64,000 nucleotides of DNA, taken from NCBI GenBank assembly GCA_022821385.1, contig JAJEDR010000025.1, forward strand, positions 1 through 64,000, given 5' to 3'. How positions within the stretch are numbered: position 1 is the first letter of the stretch; every line of letters begins with the position of its first letter. Origin of the DNA: Rhodothermales bacterium (GTDB lineage: Bacteria; Bacteroidota; Rhodothermia; Rhodothermales; Bin80). The translations under genes were made by a program, and so were the position numbers. This document shows, piece by piece, positions 9,915-18,277 of this stretch. The notes under the pieces were generated by a model. It was not told the origin of the DNA, made no database searches, and saw only the letters and a list, made by a program, of their open reading frames with translations.

Positions 9915-11243
9915 TCAACGAAGTGATGGAAATATGTCAAGATCGGCGAGGGAGTCAATGCCGAGTACCTGCTCCAGGAGGGCCGTAATCTGCAGGTAGC
10001 GGGCGAACGTGTCTTCATAGTCCGTGTTGAGCGTGAACAGCATCCGCTCCGCATCCAATAGATCCAGGTAATCTGTATCTCCTGTGGTGTAGGAGTTGAG
10101 TGTGGCTTCTAGTACCGTCTCTGCCTGTGGAATAAGGCCCTCTCGAAATAACAAGATTTGTCTGGTCACTTCCTCTAGCTGATGAACGAGGCCAGTGATC
10201 TCCGTCTTGAATGAAGTTTCAAGCGACTCTCGGAGCGCGTTAATTTCGCTGCGATATACACGGGCTTCCTCCAGCTGAGCTCGCAGCCGAGTTCGTTGAA
10301 GCGGTACCTTCATGAGTACTCCAATAGCGATGGCATCTCGGCCCGAAGCGGTTGCTGGTACATCCGCACCACCAATATCAAAGTAGGTGATGTTCAGGCC
10401 GAAGTCTGGTTTGAATTGTTTTCGGGCCAGCAATATTTCTGCATCTATGCGCCGCGCAGTTGCACGAAGGGCATCAATTTCAGGGCGTTCGCGCAGAGCA
10501 ACATCCAGTAGCGCTCCGGTATCAAACTCAATGAAGGGCAGTGACTCCACCTGGATGGAGTCAAGGGGTAAGCTTGTCGTGGATTGATTCAAAAGGTATG
10601 CTAGCGTTTTGACAGCGACGTGTCGCTGTTCTGCGAGCTTGAACTGCAGACGAGATAGAGCATTTCTCTCCAGTTGTGTTTTCGAGATCGCCTGTTGGAC
10701 GTCCAAGCCTACCTCGTAACGGGTTGCCGCAGTTTGTTCAAAACTTTCCAGCCGATTTCGGAAAGCAGAAATATGCCGCTCCTGTTGTTGAATGCGATAG
10801 AGTTCGTAGTAGGCCTGCTTGACTTCAAGGAAAAGGGTCTTTTCGAACGCTTGTGACTCGAAATTCTTGGTTTTGGCGTTCAGATTGGCAATGGCTCCCC
10901 GTAGTTGTAGTTTCCCAGGGTAGGGAAAGGTTTGTTCAATGCTCCACTGACTCCGCTGCGTGCCGAGCGCGGTAAGGAGTGAGTAGGGTTGGTAGGTGAT
11001 TCTCACCGTTGGGTCTGGAAGTGCGGAGACCTGATCTCTTCTAAAGGTCAATGCTCTTGCCTTCAGACGAGATGCCAGCAGCGACGGGTTGTTGCTGCGG
11101 ACTTCTTCAAGAAGATCATTGAGGTTCAATAAAGCATTTACCGTCGTATCAGGCTGATGCTGACCATCAGCAGCGGTCGGGCGCAGTGATAATGCTAGAA
11201 ATACGACGGCGAAGGTCGCACCAACGAGAAAGCGTTGTTTCAT
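9915..11243 (-). CDS. TolC-family outer-membrane efflux protein (CusC-like)
   Basis: The 442-residue outer-membrane factor has a signal peptide (RFLVGATFAVVFLALSLRP) followed by the two long OEP repeats of coiled-coil helices typical of TolC (for example NNPSLLASRLKARAL near residue 57 and the second repeat near LREGLIPQAETVLEA). It forms the trimeric channel of the tripartite efflux system encoded by the next two genes. The end overlaps the possible TTG start of the adaptor, which suggests translational coupling. No Cys-lipobox is seen, unlike E. coli CusC, so it is probably not a lipoprotein. Family assignment rests on helical pattern and operon position. Confidence 0.85.
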   Translation of the reverse strand: MKQRFLVGATFAVVFLALSLRPTAADGQHQPDTTVNALLNLNDLLEEVRSNNPSLLASRLKARALTFRRDQVSALPDPTVRITYQPYSLLTALGTQRSQWSIEQTFPYPGKLQLRGAIANLNAKTKNFESQAFEKTLFLEVKQAYYELYRIQQQERHISAFRNRLESFEQTAATRYEVGLDVQQAISKTQLERNALSRLQFKLAEQRHVAVKTLAYLLNQSTTSLPLDSIQVESLPFIEFDTGALLDVALRERPEIDALRATARRIDAEILLARKQFKPDFGLNITYFDIGGADVPATASGRDAIAIGVLMKVPLQRTRLRAQLEEARVYRSEINALRESLETSFKTEITGLVHQLEEVTRQILLFREGLIPQAETVLEATLNSYTTGDTDYLDLLDAERMLFTLNTDYEDTFARYLQITALLEQVLGIDSLADLDIFPSLR

Positions 11244-11326
11244 CAGTTCTGATCAAATAGAGTAATCCGTTGCAATACATCGAAGTACAGTAAGTCTGCA
11301 CTTCGGTACTGGAATCACACTATTTC

Positions 11327-11779
11327 TCAGATCAGAAAGATGAGCAGCAGGGCCTGCCTGTCTACAGCAGGAAGTGGAGGGATGGTTTTTTGGGAATGCC
11401 TTTGATTGAAGTCTCTGAGCACTTCCTTTTCGAAGGGTGTGTGCGTGCGAGAATCAGAGAGCGGCTGCAAGTCATTCCGGCAATGGTTTAGAAACAGAGC
11501 CTCTTCAACTGCCAGTGTTGCTTCAAGTGTACAACATTGCAGGGTATCCGAAGAAGGGCAGGGCAGGTTTGTAGCATGCGTCATGCCCCCGTTTTCATGG
11601 ATGCAGGGAGGGGTCCTATCGGAAGAATGGATTGGTTCCGATGTAGCATGATGGCTCCCGTGCCCGTCCATTTGACTCATTGCGCATATGGGTTGCAGGA
11701 GCGGCCCCGCTGCACTCAACAGTAGTCCCATACTAAGCAGGAGAGGGAGAAGCGTGTGTTTTCTTAGTGCAGAGAGCAT
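11327..11779 (-). CDS. His/Cys-rich exported protein of the metal-efflux operon
   Basis: From the ATG at 11779 the protein has about 150 residues. A signal peptide or N-terminal anchor (LRKHTLLPLLLSMGLLLSAA) is followed by a short segment rich in His, Met and Cys: CAMSQMDGHGSHHAT, then CIHENGGMTHATNLPC and LQCCTLEA. This spacing suggests metal binding in the periplasm. It is not recognisably CusF, CopZ or a mercury protein. It is the first gene of the efflux operon, 83 bases before tolC, so it may buffer or deliver Cu/Ag. The longer frame starting at 11848 adds a poor N terminus and is not preferred. Confidence 0.65.
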   Translation of the reverse strand: MLSALRKHTLLPLLLSMGLLLSAAGPLLQPICAMSQMDGHGSHHATSEPIHSSDRTPPCIHENGGMTHATNLPCPSSDTLQCCTLEATLAVEEALFLNHCRNDLQPLSDSRTHTPFEKEVLRDFNQRHSQKTIPPLPAVDRQALLLIFLI

Positions 11780-12361
11780 GAAAAGGAGCCTACTTCCATA
11801 GGCCGCGGCGGATCCAAGACAAACCTGTATTAATACTACCGATGTCATTAGATTAGGTTCGATTTAGCCCGAGTGCCGAGTAAATTTGGTAAATGGTACA
11901 TAATAATCCCCTGTCGCCGTCTTGAAACTCTGTGAACACACGATGTTGTTCTCCTCTTCTTATGCCAGGAAACAAAATGGACTCCCAAAGTCTTACGGTG
12001 ACAGCAAAATCTTCTACATTGTGAGACTGCATGATTGCTCCAATGGCACGAAACCAAGAGGACACGATCTTTCCAGAATACTATTCTCCATCGACTTCTT
12101 ATTGAGAACGTTATAGATCGGTTTGTGGGAAGGACCTATGTACAGGCAGACTGCCTGCGAGACTGCCTATTAGGAAGGAGCTGTATAAAAGCTCTTGAAC
12201 TATCTCTGGTTCGTGTGTTCGGGCTATAAACACCAAGTCCTACCATCCCCCAAACGCCTCTTTTCGATTACTACGTCCCTCCGTCCCCCTCGAAATGGGA
12301 ACATACAGTTAACAACGGGCGAACCAGGGACGGATAAACTAAATCCTACCGCTCAGCAGAA
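11780..12361. other. Long intergenic region between the efflux operon and the helicase gene
   Basis: About 580 bases separate the two divergent units. Short open frames exist on both strands (for example 11853-12065 minus) but none has a convincing ribosome-binding site, conserved motif or usual codon texture. The region must hold the promoters for both units. I could not pick out a CueR/CsoR-type palindrome with confidence. Confidence 0.5.
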
Positions 12362-15300
12362 ATGCCAAAGAAACTGGTTCCTGGCCTATATGACAAGGTG
12401 TTTACGGAAGGAAATCATCATGTCGTCGAAAAGGATCCATCACTGCAGGCGCACACCGAGACGCTGCAGAGTCACACTGGAATCCGACTGCTGTCGCAGC
12501 ATCTGAACAAACTTATTGAGCGCGCACTCACGAAGAAGTCCAAAGAAAACTGGGTTGAACTGGCCAACGACCTGATTCGGGTCATCGAGAAAAATACACA
12601 TGGGGGCGTAGTACAGCAATCTGATCTTGTGACAAATACCCGGTTGATAGAGCTTGCACAAGGCGTTCAAGCTCAAATAGATACGCAAACCAGACGACCG
12701 GGGATACCGCTTTCGTATTCAGAGTTGTTAACGAATTCTTCAAACGATTACCGTATTGGATATGAACTGAAACGGGAAATTGAGTCTGCCGATCGGATTG
12801 ATATTCTGGTAGCATTTGTCAAGTGGTCCGGGCTTCGCCTTGTACGCGATGCATTGCAGGACTTTGTCGCAAGAGGAGGAAAGCTGCGGGTGATCACGAC
12901 GACCTATATGAAGGCGACCGAGCGGCAGGCCATTGATGAACTGATCCAGATTGGCGCCAAGATTAAAATCTCGTATGACACTCGCCGGACACGACTCCAT
13001 GCAAAAGCATGGTTGCTTCATCGCGAAACGGGTTTTTCAACTGCATTCGTTGGTTCTTCAAACCTAAGCGCTGCGGCACAGCTTGATGGACTTGAATGGA
13101 ATGTCCGGCTGTCTAAGGTGGATGCCGGGCGAATCATTGATAAAATTGAGGCCGCTTTCAGCAGTTATTGGGAAGACGTTGAGTTCGAAAGCTATGATAG
13201 CAACCCGAAATGCCGAGAACGATTTGATACAGCTGTAAAGGAAGAGCCTCCGCCTGGACGCATTACGAGCCTGGAGGTCCATCCTTATCCGTTCCAGCAG
13301 GAAATCCTGGATAAGCTGGATGTGGAACGCACGGTCCATGGTCGAACGCGCAATCTTGTTGTTGCAGCTACCGGTACAGGTAAAACCGTCATGGCCGCAT
13401 TGGATTATCGTCGACTGGCTCGCCTCATAAACCCTCTACGCCTCCTGTTCGTTGCCCATAGAGCGGAAATTCTGCAGCAGGCGCGCACGACTTTTCGAGA
13501 TGTCCTAAAGCACAACACCTTTGGGGAAGACTATGTGGGCGGGTCACAGCCCCAGAAATGGGACCATGTATTTGCTTCCGTCCAGTCTCTTGCAAACTTT
13601 GATCTCGATAAGATCAATCCAAAGCATTTCGGGATGATCATTATTGACGAATTTCATCATGCTGCTGCCAAAACTTATCAGAGGCTTCTTGAGCATTTTC
13701 AACCCCACTATCTACTGGGGCTCACTGCGACCCCCGAACGTGCGGACGGAAAGGATATTCTTTCCTGGTTCGGAGGCCGCGTTGCTGCAGAGCTGAGAGT
13801 CTGGGATGCCATTGATCGTGGTCTACTGGTTCCATTCCATTACTTCGGGCGGCATGACGGTGGAGATTTGTCTTCTGTGCGATGGGTTCGTGGCAAATAT
13901 GATGACGCTGAATTGACTCGTCTCTTTACCGCTGATGATATTCGTGTACTGAAGATCCTGAAAGTGGTCCGAGAGCACATTGCCGATCCTCTGAAGATGC
14001 GTGCATTAGGGTTCTGCGTCAGTGTGTCTCATGCTGAATTCATGACGCGAAAATTCAATAATGCGGGCATTCCTGCCGCCTGCATTACGGGGAAGACTCC
14101 CAGAGAAGAACGAAAAAGTGCACAAAACCGGCTGAGAGCGTGCAAGGTGAACATACTCTTCTCCGTGGATGTACTCGGAGAAGGGGTGGACATTCCTCCG
14201 GTGGATACCATCCTGATGTTGAGACCAACCAACAGTGCTACTGTGTTCATCCAGCAGTTGGGGCGTGGACTCCGTTTCGCTGAGGGTAAAACCTGTCTAA
14301 CCGTCTTGGACTTCATCAGCAACAGTGCGAGAAAGTTTCGGTTCGACTACGCCCTTGGCGCCATGCTTGGGAGGGTTGCTCGTAAATCCGTCAAAAAGGC
14401 GGTTGAGAAGGACTTTCCTGCTCTGCCATCAGGATGCTCGCTCCAGTTGGATCGGGAGAGCAAGGAAGTCGTTCTGAACAATCTGAAGGCGCAACTTCGT
14501 TACAGGTCGAGAGAACTGGTGAACTTGCTTCGTGACCTGGGAGACCGGGCAACTTTGAAGACTTTCCTGGATGCAGCGGAGTTGTCAATTGAAGATTTCT
14601 ACGACAAGAGAAAAAACAGTTTCGCGTTATTGCGGCGAACAGCTGGTCTCTCCATGGCCAACGAGGGACCTGAAGAGGCCAAGATCGGAAAGAGGTTAAG
14701 ACTGTTGGTCCATGCAGATGACGCTCTCCGGCTTGACTTCATACGCCGGGCTGCCACAGGCAGTCTGAACGTGAGCGAGTTATCCGAATGGGATCGGCGC
14801 CGCCTCCTCATGTTGGTGTGCGTGTTGTTGGGTAGGGGGGCTGCAAACGATATAAGCGAAGGCTACAACAAAATCCTTGCTCATCCCGCTATCTGCGAGG
14901 AACTCATTTCACTGACAGATTTATTGAAAGAGAACATCGCTCATGCACCTTCTCAGTATGCAATCGCCCCCGAGGTCCCGCTGGATTTACATACCAGATA
15001 TTCAATGCTAGAAATTGCCTCTGCGTTCAATTTGGTAGGAAAAGGGGAATTGATGCGCCTAAAGGAGGGGGTCCGCTTTGACAAAGTAACAAACTGCAAT
15101 ATGATCTTCATAACCATAAATAAAGATGAAAAGCAGTATGCCAGCACTGCTATGTACCGGGATTACGCGATCAACGCTCATCTCTTTCATTGGCAATCCC
15201 AAAACAACACCAAATCAGGCAGCATGTCGGGCCGTCGCCATACACATCATGAAACTCTTGGGATAACCCCTCTGCTCTTTGTGCGTACCGCCAAGGAGAC

Positions 15301-15445
15301 CGAGTATGGGCTGACAATGCCGTACCAATTCTTGGGACCGGCATCATACCAGTCGCATAAAGGAGAACAGCCGATGAGTATTACCTGGGAAATGAAGTAC
15401 CCGGTTCCAGCCGACATTATCCGTAACATGCGTCGTGCCGCGTAG
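12362..15445 (+). CDS. PLD-nuclease / SF2 helicase / DUF3427 protein
   Basis: This 1027-residue multidomain enzyme has a family N-terminal helical segment (MPKKLVPGLYDKVF). A phospholipase-D-type nuclease domain follows with one HxK motif (RLHAKAWLLH, about residues 211-220) and GSSNLS at 231-236. The superfamily 2 helicase core has Walker A ATGTGKT (336-342), motif II IIIDEFHHA (429-432 DEFH), motif III TAT (455-457), and motif VI QQLGRGLRF near 631. The C-terminal 350 residues match the DUF3427 module, whose closing part resembles a nucleic-acid-binding fold. Family members are often found in defence islands, but the role is not established. The gene is alone, not in an operon, with a long 5' gap. 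No truncation is seen. Confidence 0.87.
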   Translation: MPKKLVPGLYDKVFTEGNHHVVEKDPSLQAHTETLQSHTGIRLLSQHLNKLIERALTKKSKENWVELANDLIRVIEKNTHGGVVQQSDLVTNTRLIELAQGVQAQIDTQTRRPGIPLSYSELLTNSSNDYRIGYELKREIESADRIDILVAFVKWSGLRLVRDALQDFVARGGKLRVITTTYMKATERQAIDELIQIGAKIKISYDTRRTRLHAKAWLLHRETGFSTAFVGSSNLSAAAQLDGLEWNVRLSKVDAGRIIDKIEAAFSSYWEDVEFESYDSNPKCRERFDTAVKEEPPPGRITSLEVHPYPFQQEILDKLDVERTVHGRTRNLVVAATGTGKTVMAALDYRRLARLINPLRLLFVAHRAEILQQARTTFRDVLKHNTFGEDYVGGSQPQKWDHVFASVQSLANFDLDKINPKHFGMIIIDEFHHAAAKTYQRLLEHFQPHYLLGLTATPERADGKDILSWFGGRVAAELRVWDAIDRGLLVPFHYFGRHDGGDLSSVRWVRGKYDDAELTRLFTADDIRVLKILKVVREHIADPLKMRALGFCVSVSHAEFMTRKFNNAGIPAACITGKTPREERKSAQNRLRACKVNILFSVDVLGEGVDIPPVDTILMLRPTNSATVFIQQLGRGLRFAEGKTCLTVLDFISNSARKFRFDYALGAMLGRVARKSVKKAVEKDFPALPSGCSLQLDRESKEVVLNNLKAQLRYRSRELVNLLRDLGDRATLKTFLDAAELSIEDFYDKRKNSFALLRRTAGLSMANEGPEEAKIGKRLRLLVHADDALRLDFIRRAATGSLNVSELSEWDRRRLLMLVCVLLGRGAANDISEGYNKILAHPAICEELISLTDLLKENIAHAPSQYAIAPEVPLDLHTRYSMLEIASAFNLVGKGELMRLKEGVRFDKVTNCNMIFITINKDEKQYASTAMYRDYAINAHLFHWQSQNNTKSGSMSGRRHTHHETLGITPLLFVRTAKETEYGLTMPYQFLGPASYQSHKGEQPMSITWEMKYPVPADIIRNMRRAA

Positions 15446-15591
15446 CGGTTGGATTCCATTGGGTACTTGAATACTGGGTTAACTGAGGTCAGGATTTTCT
15501 GGAGGGATCAGGGAGACCATGGCGATTGACGGTCTTGCATGCTCTCCAGATTAATCATCAGGCCGGAGGATCAGGATACTCCTGCAAAAAT

Positions 15592-16551
15592 TCAATAGTA
15601 AGTGCCGCAGAGGGTAAGTCCCCGTTGGGTCAGCCAGTGACAGACAGCCCGTACGGCTTCGCTACTACCACGCGTTGCGAGCGGCTTGCCCAGATTCATG
15701 ACGCTCAGTAACAGATCTGCCTGAGCTCGTCTTGCGGGGCGGAGCTGAATGAAAAGCTCCTGCTCCAGCTCTGGTTCGTGTGATCGCACTATAAACACTA
15801 GGCCCTCCTGACCAATCATGCGCATCACATCAAGCACAACGAGGTGACCGTCCGCAAAATGATGAATCACCTTGTCGAATTCTGTGACTGCCGGAATTGA
15901 ACCGTTCAATAGTGCGTGATGCATGCCGAGTTCTTTGCGAATTTGAGGTGGGATTTGTGAAGGATGTCCAGCGTGTTTTTGAGCCGCCGCGTGATAAAAA
16001 TTGCGTCCCGCTGCAGACCACTTGGTTGCATATTTTGTTCGAAGCGCAGCTGACGGGGGTGTGGTTTCTGTTACCCTGTAGTATCCAGAGCTGTGTGCCA
16101 AGATTAGGGCTTGTCTAAAGTAAGGTTCACTGTCTGTGGTAAGGAGCAGTTTACCGCCGAGTTCAAGGCGTGCGGAGAGTAATTCAAAAAATGAGGCCTG
16201 CAGTAACCGACGTGACGCATGCCGTTTCTTGTACCAGGGATCCGGGAAATTCACGTAAACTCGATAAAGACTTCCGTCGCAAAACAGGTTCCTCAGAAGA
16301 AACAAGCCGCTGCCGTGGTAGAGACGAACATTGGATAATCCTGCACGGCGTACACGCTTGAATGCTCGGGCGGCCGATGCGTGGGCTACGTCCGCTCCGA
16401 TAAAATTCCATTCAGGATGTGCCTGGGCAACAGAGGTCAAGAATCCGCCGTCCCCGAACCCGACTTCCAATACCAGTGGTGCTTCTCGCTGAAAAACCGC
16501 TACGTTCGCCGCCGGGAAAGACAGGCTCTGCAGGTCAAGCAGTATTGGCAT
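15592..16551 (-). CDS. trmB: tRNA (guanine-N7)-methyltransferase
   Basis: This SAM-dependent enzyme methylates G46 in the variable loop of tRNA. The SAM loop VLEVGFGDGGFL (about residues 28-38), IGADVAHASAARA, and the TrmB signature VNFPDPWYKKRH (100-111) are intact. At 319 residues it is longer than E. coli TrmB (239). The extra C-terminal domain of about 110 residues resembles the extension found in some thermophile and Bacteroidota-type homologues. It is followed closely upstream by the asparaginase-family gene (10-base gap), which suggests a shared transcript with asparaginase-ruvA. A start at the MPILLD ATG fits the family. Confidence 0.9.
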   Translation of the reverse strand: MPILLDLQSLSFPAANVAVFQREAPLVLEVGFGDGGFLTSVAQAHPEWNFIGADVAHASAARAFKRVRRAGLSNVRLYHGSGLFLLRNLFCDGSLYRVYVNFPDPWYKKRHASRRLLQASFFELLSARLELGGKLLLTTDSEPYFRQALILAHSSGYYRVTETTPPSAALRTKYATKWSAAGRNFYHAAAQKHAGHPSQIPPQIRKELGMHHALLNGSIPAVTEFDKVIHHFADGHLVVLDVMRMIGQEGLVFIVRSHEPELEQELFIQLRPARRAQADLLLSVMNLGKPLATRGSSEAVRAVCHWLTQRGLTLCGTYY

Positions 16552-16561
16552 ACAAAGAATA

Positions 16562-17599
16562 TCAGGCGTACAGGTACGCCATGTCTATGTGTCTGGCCGC
16601 GTTTGCGTCTGCGACCGCCATTCGTCCTTTCCCTCGAATACGTGCTCCCGCCACTTCACCGGCTTTATTGAGCGCATAGAACGATACATTGAAGGCGGGT
16701 TCGCCCGCTTCATTTTGCAGTCGGGCCAGGTGCGTGTGCTGTGCAATGCGCTCACATGCGTACAGGCACGCTTGCTCGGGACTGTCTCCCATACGCATAC
16801 GCTCTACAATCAGAAAGCTACAGCAGTTTTCCAGATTTGCCTCCCCGCGTCCGGTGGAGCCTGCTGCTCCAACTTCGTTATCGCAGTAGAGACCGGCGCC
16901 TATAATGGGAGAATCGCCTACGCGCCCAGGGATTTTGAAAGCCAGTCCGCTGGTTGTAGTGACGCTGCTGATATTGCCCTGCAGGTCAATCGCGGAGCAA
17001 TGGATGGTTCCCCAGTGGTCATAGTTGCGTCGCATTGCTTCTCCCAGATCACGGTCCTCTGGGCCGTGCGGCGGCAGGTAGTCATCCCGGTTGGAGAGAT
17101 TTTCTCGCCAGCGGACCCAGATTTCACGGGCACGCTCAGTGAGCAGGTTTTCAATCGGAAACCCGTGCATACGCGCGAATTCCTGTGCCCCTTTGGCCAC
17201 GAGCAGTACATGATCGGTACGTTGAAGAACTTGCTGTGCGACCTTGGACGGATATTTAATTCCCTGGATTGAGGCGACGGCTCCGGCACGACCAGTAGGA
17301 CCGTGCATGACGGCAGAGTCCAACTCAACGATTCCGTCTGCATTGGGGAGGCCACCGTAGCCCACAGACGTGTCGTTTGGATCTTCCTCTACCAGATTAA
17401 CCCCCGCAATGATGGCGTCGAGAGCGTCTGCTCCGGAGTTGATTTCCTCAACCGCACGTGCCACGGCCGCAAGACCATTACCGCTTGCAATAGCGACGGG
17501 GCCCGCGAAGGTGAGAATTTTTGGTCGGAGGACTGCCGCTGCACTGGCTGCTGAACCGGTACGGATAAAATCACGTCGGGTTATGGGGCTGTTCGTCAT
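16562..17599 (-). CDS. N-terminal-nucleophile asparaginase / glycosylasparaginase-type hydrolase, TAT-exported
   Basis: The 345-residue protein belongs to the Ntn-hydrolase family of glycosylasparaginases and isoaspartyl peptidases. It begins with a twin-arginine signal (ITRRDFIRTGSAASAAAV), so it is probably exported folded. The autocleavage site lies before Thr198 in HWGTIHCSAID. Substrate-loop motifs TTTSGLAFKIPGRVGDSP and GAGLYCDNEVGAAGSTGRGE follow in the beta chain. It would hydrolyse the amide of Asn or of N-glycosyl-asparagine in exported peptides. Family members use the sequence HDT; here it is HWGT. Gap to ruvA is 43 bases. Confidence 0.88.
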   Translation of the reverse strand: MTNSPITRRDFIRTGSAASAAAVLRPKILTFAGPVAIASGNGLAAVARAVEEINSGADALDAIIAGVNLVEEDPNDTSVGYGGLPNADGIVELDSAVMHGPTGRAGAVASIQGIKYPSKVAQQVLQRTDHVLLVAKGAQEFARMHGFPIENLLTERAREIWVRWRENLSNRDDYLPPHGPEDRDLGEAMRRNYDHWGTIHCSAIDLQGNISSVTTTSGLAFKIPGRVGDSPIIGAGLYCDNEVGAAGSTGRGEANLENCCSFLIVERMRMGDSPEQACLYACERIAQHTHLARLQNEAGEPAFNVSFYALNKAGEVAGARIRGKGRMAVADANAARHIDMAYLYA

Positions 17600-17642
17600 G
17601 GGAGAAATAGGTGAGTCTGACCAGTTAAGTTACCCAAAGTAG

Positions 17643-18224
17643 TTATAGACTGAGTGCAAGTTGAACAAAATCTTCAGCTTTGTCGACTTCGGGGTGGGCG
17701 CGCATGACCCTGCGCAGTAGTAATTCGGCTTTGTGACGCGAAAGCCCTAGCGTCTCGAGAGCGGTGCACGCATCTGCCCGGGCGGTTGCAACTCCGGCCG
17801 TATCTGTTCCTGCCAGATCCAGCTCGCTCATGCGATCAACCAGCTCAACTACGAGTCGTTCGGCAGTCTTGCGGCCGACGCCATTGATTCGCTGCAGCAT
17901 AGGAGGCTCCCTCAAAGTAATATGTTGCACCAGTTCCGCTGGTGTCATAGTTGAAAGTGCCGCAATGGCAATCCGCGGTCCCACTCCAGATACACTAATG
18001 AATAACCTGAAAATCGCCCGTTCTCCCGAAGAAAAGAAACCATATAATTGTTCAATGTCTTCCCGGACATGGTGATATGTGAGCAGTTGTACCTTATTGC
18101 CGGTATCAGGTAGTCGTTCGAAGGTGGACATGGGTATAAAAACCCGGTATCCTATCCCGTTCACATCAATGATTGCATGGGTTGGTCCTTTGCGACTTAG
18201 TGTACCTTTAATGTATTCAATCAT
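17643..18224 (-). CDS. ruvA: Holliday junction branch-migration protein RuvA
   Basis: The 193-residue protein has the N-terminal OB fold (MIEYIKGTLSRKGPTHAIID, GIGYRVFIPMSTFERL), two helix-hairpin-helix motifs (SGVGPRIAIAALSTM and INGVGRKTAERLVVEL) and the mobile C-terminal RuvB-binding helical domain (about residues 145-193). It binds four-way junctions as tetramers and loads RuvB rings. In many genomes ruvA and ruvB adjoin; here ruvB is about 39 kb away and carries an intein. The gene is divergent from murJ with 53 bases between. Confidence 0.94.
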   Translation of the reverse strand: MIEYIKGTLSRKGPTHAIIDVNGIGYRVFIPMSTFERLPDTGNKVQLLTYHHVREDIEQLYGFFSSGERAIFRLFISVSGVGPRIAIAALSTMTPAELVQHITLREPPMLQRINGVGRKTAERLVVELVDRMSELDLAGTDTAGVATARADACTALETLGLSRHKAELLLRRVMRAHPEVDKAEDFVQLALSL

Positions 18225-18277
18225 GATCCCCGAAGCATACGACCAAGATACGACAGCTTCCTTTACTCGATTATATC

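Noticed and set aside
11849-12065. Two overlapping 69-70 codon minus-strand frames
   Set aside because: No start signal or family; likely chance frames in the long intergenic region.
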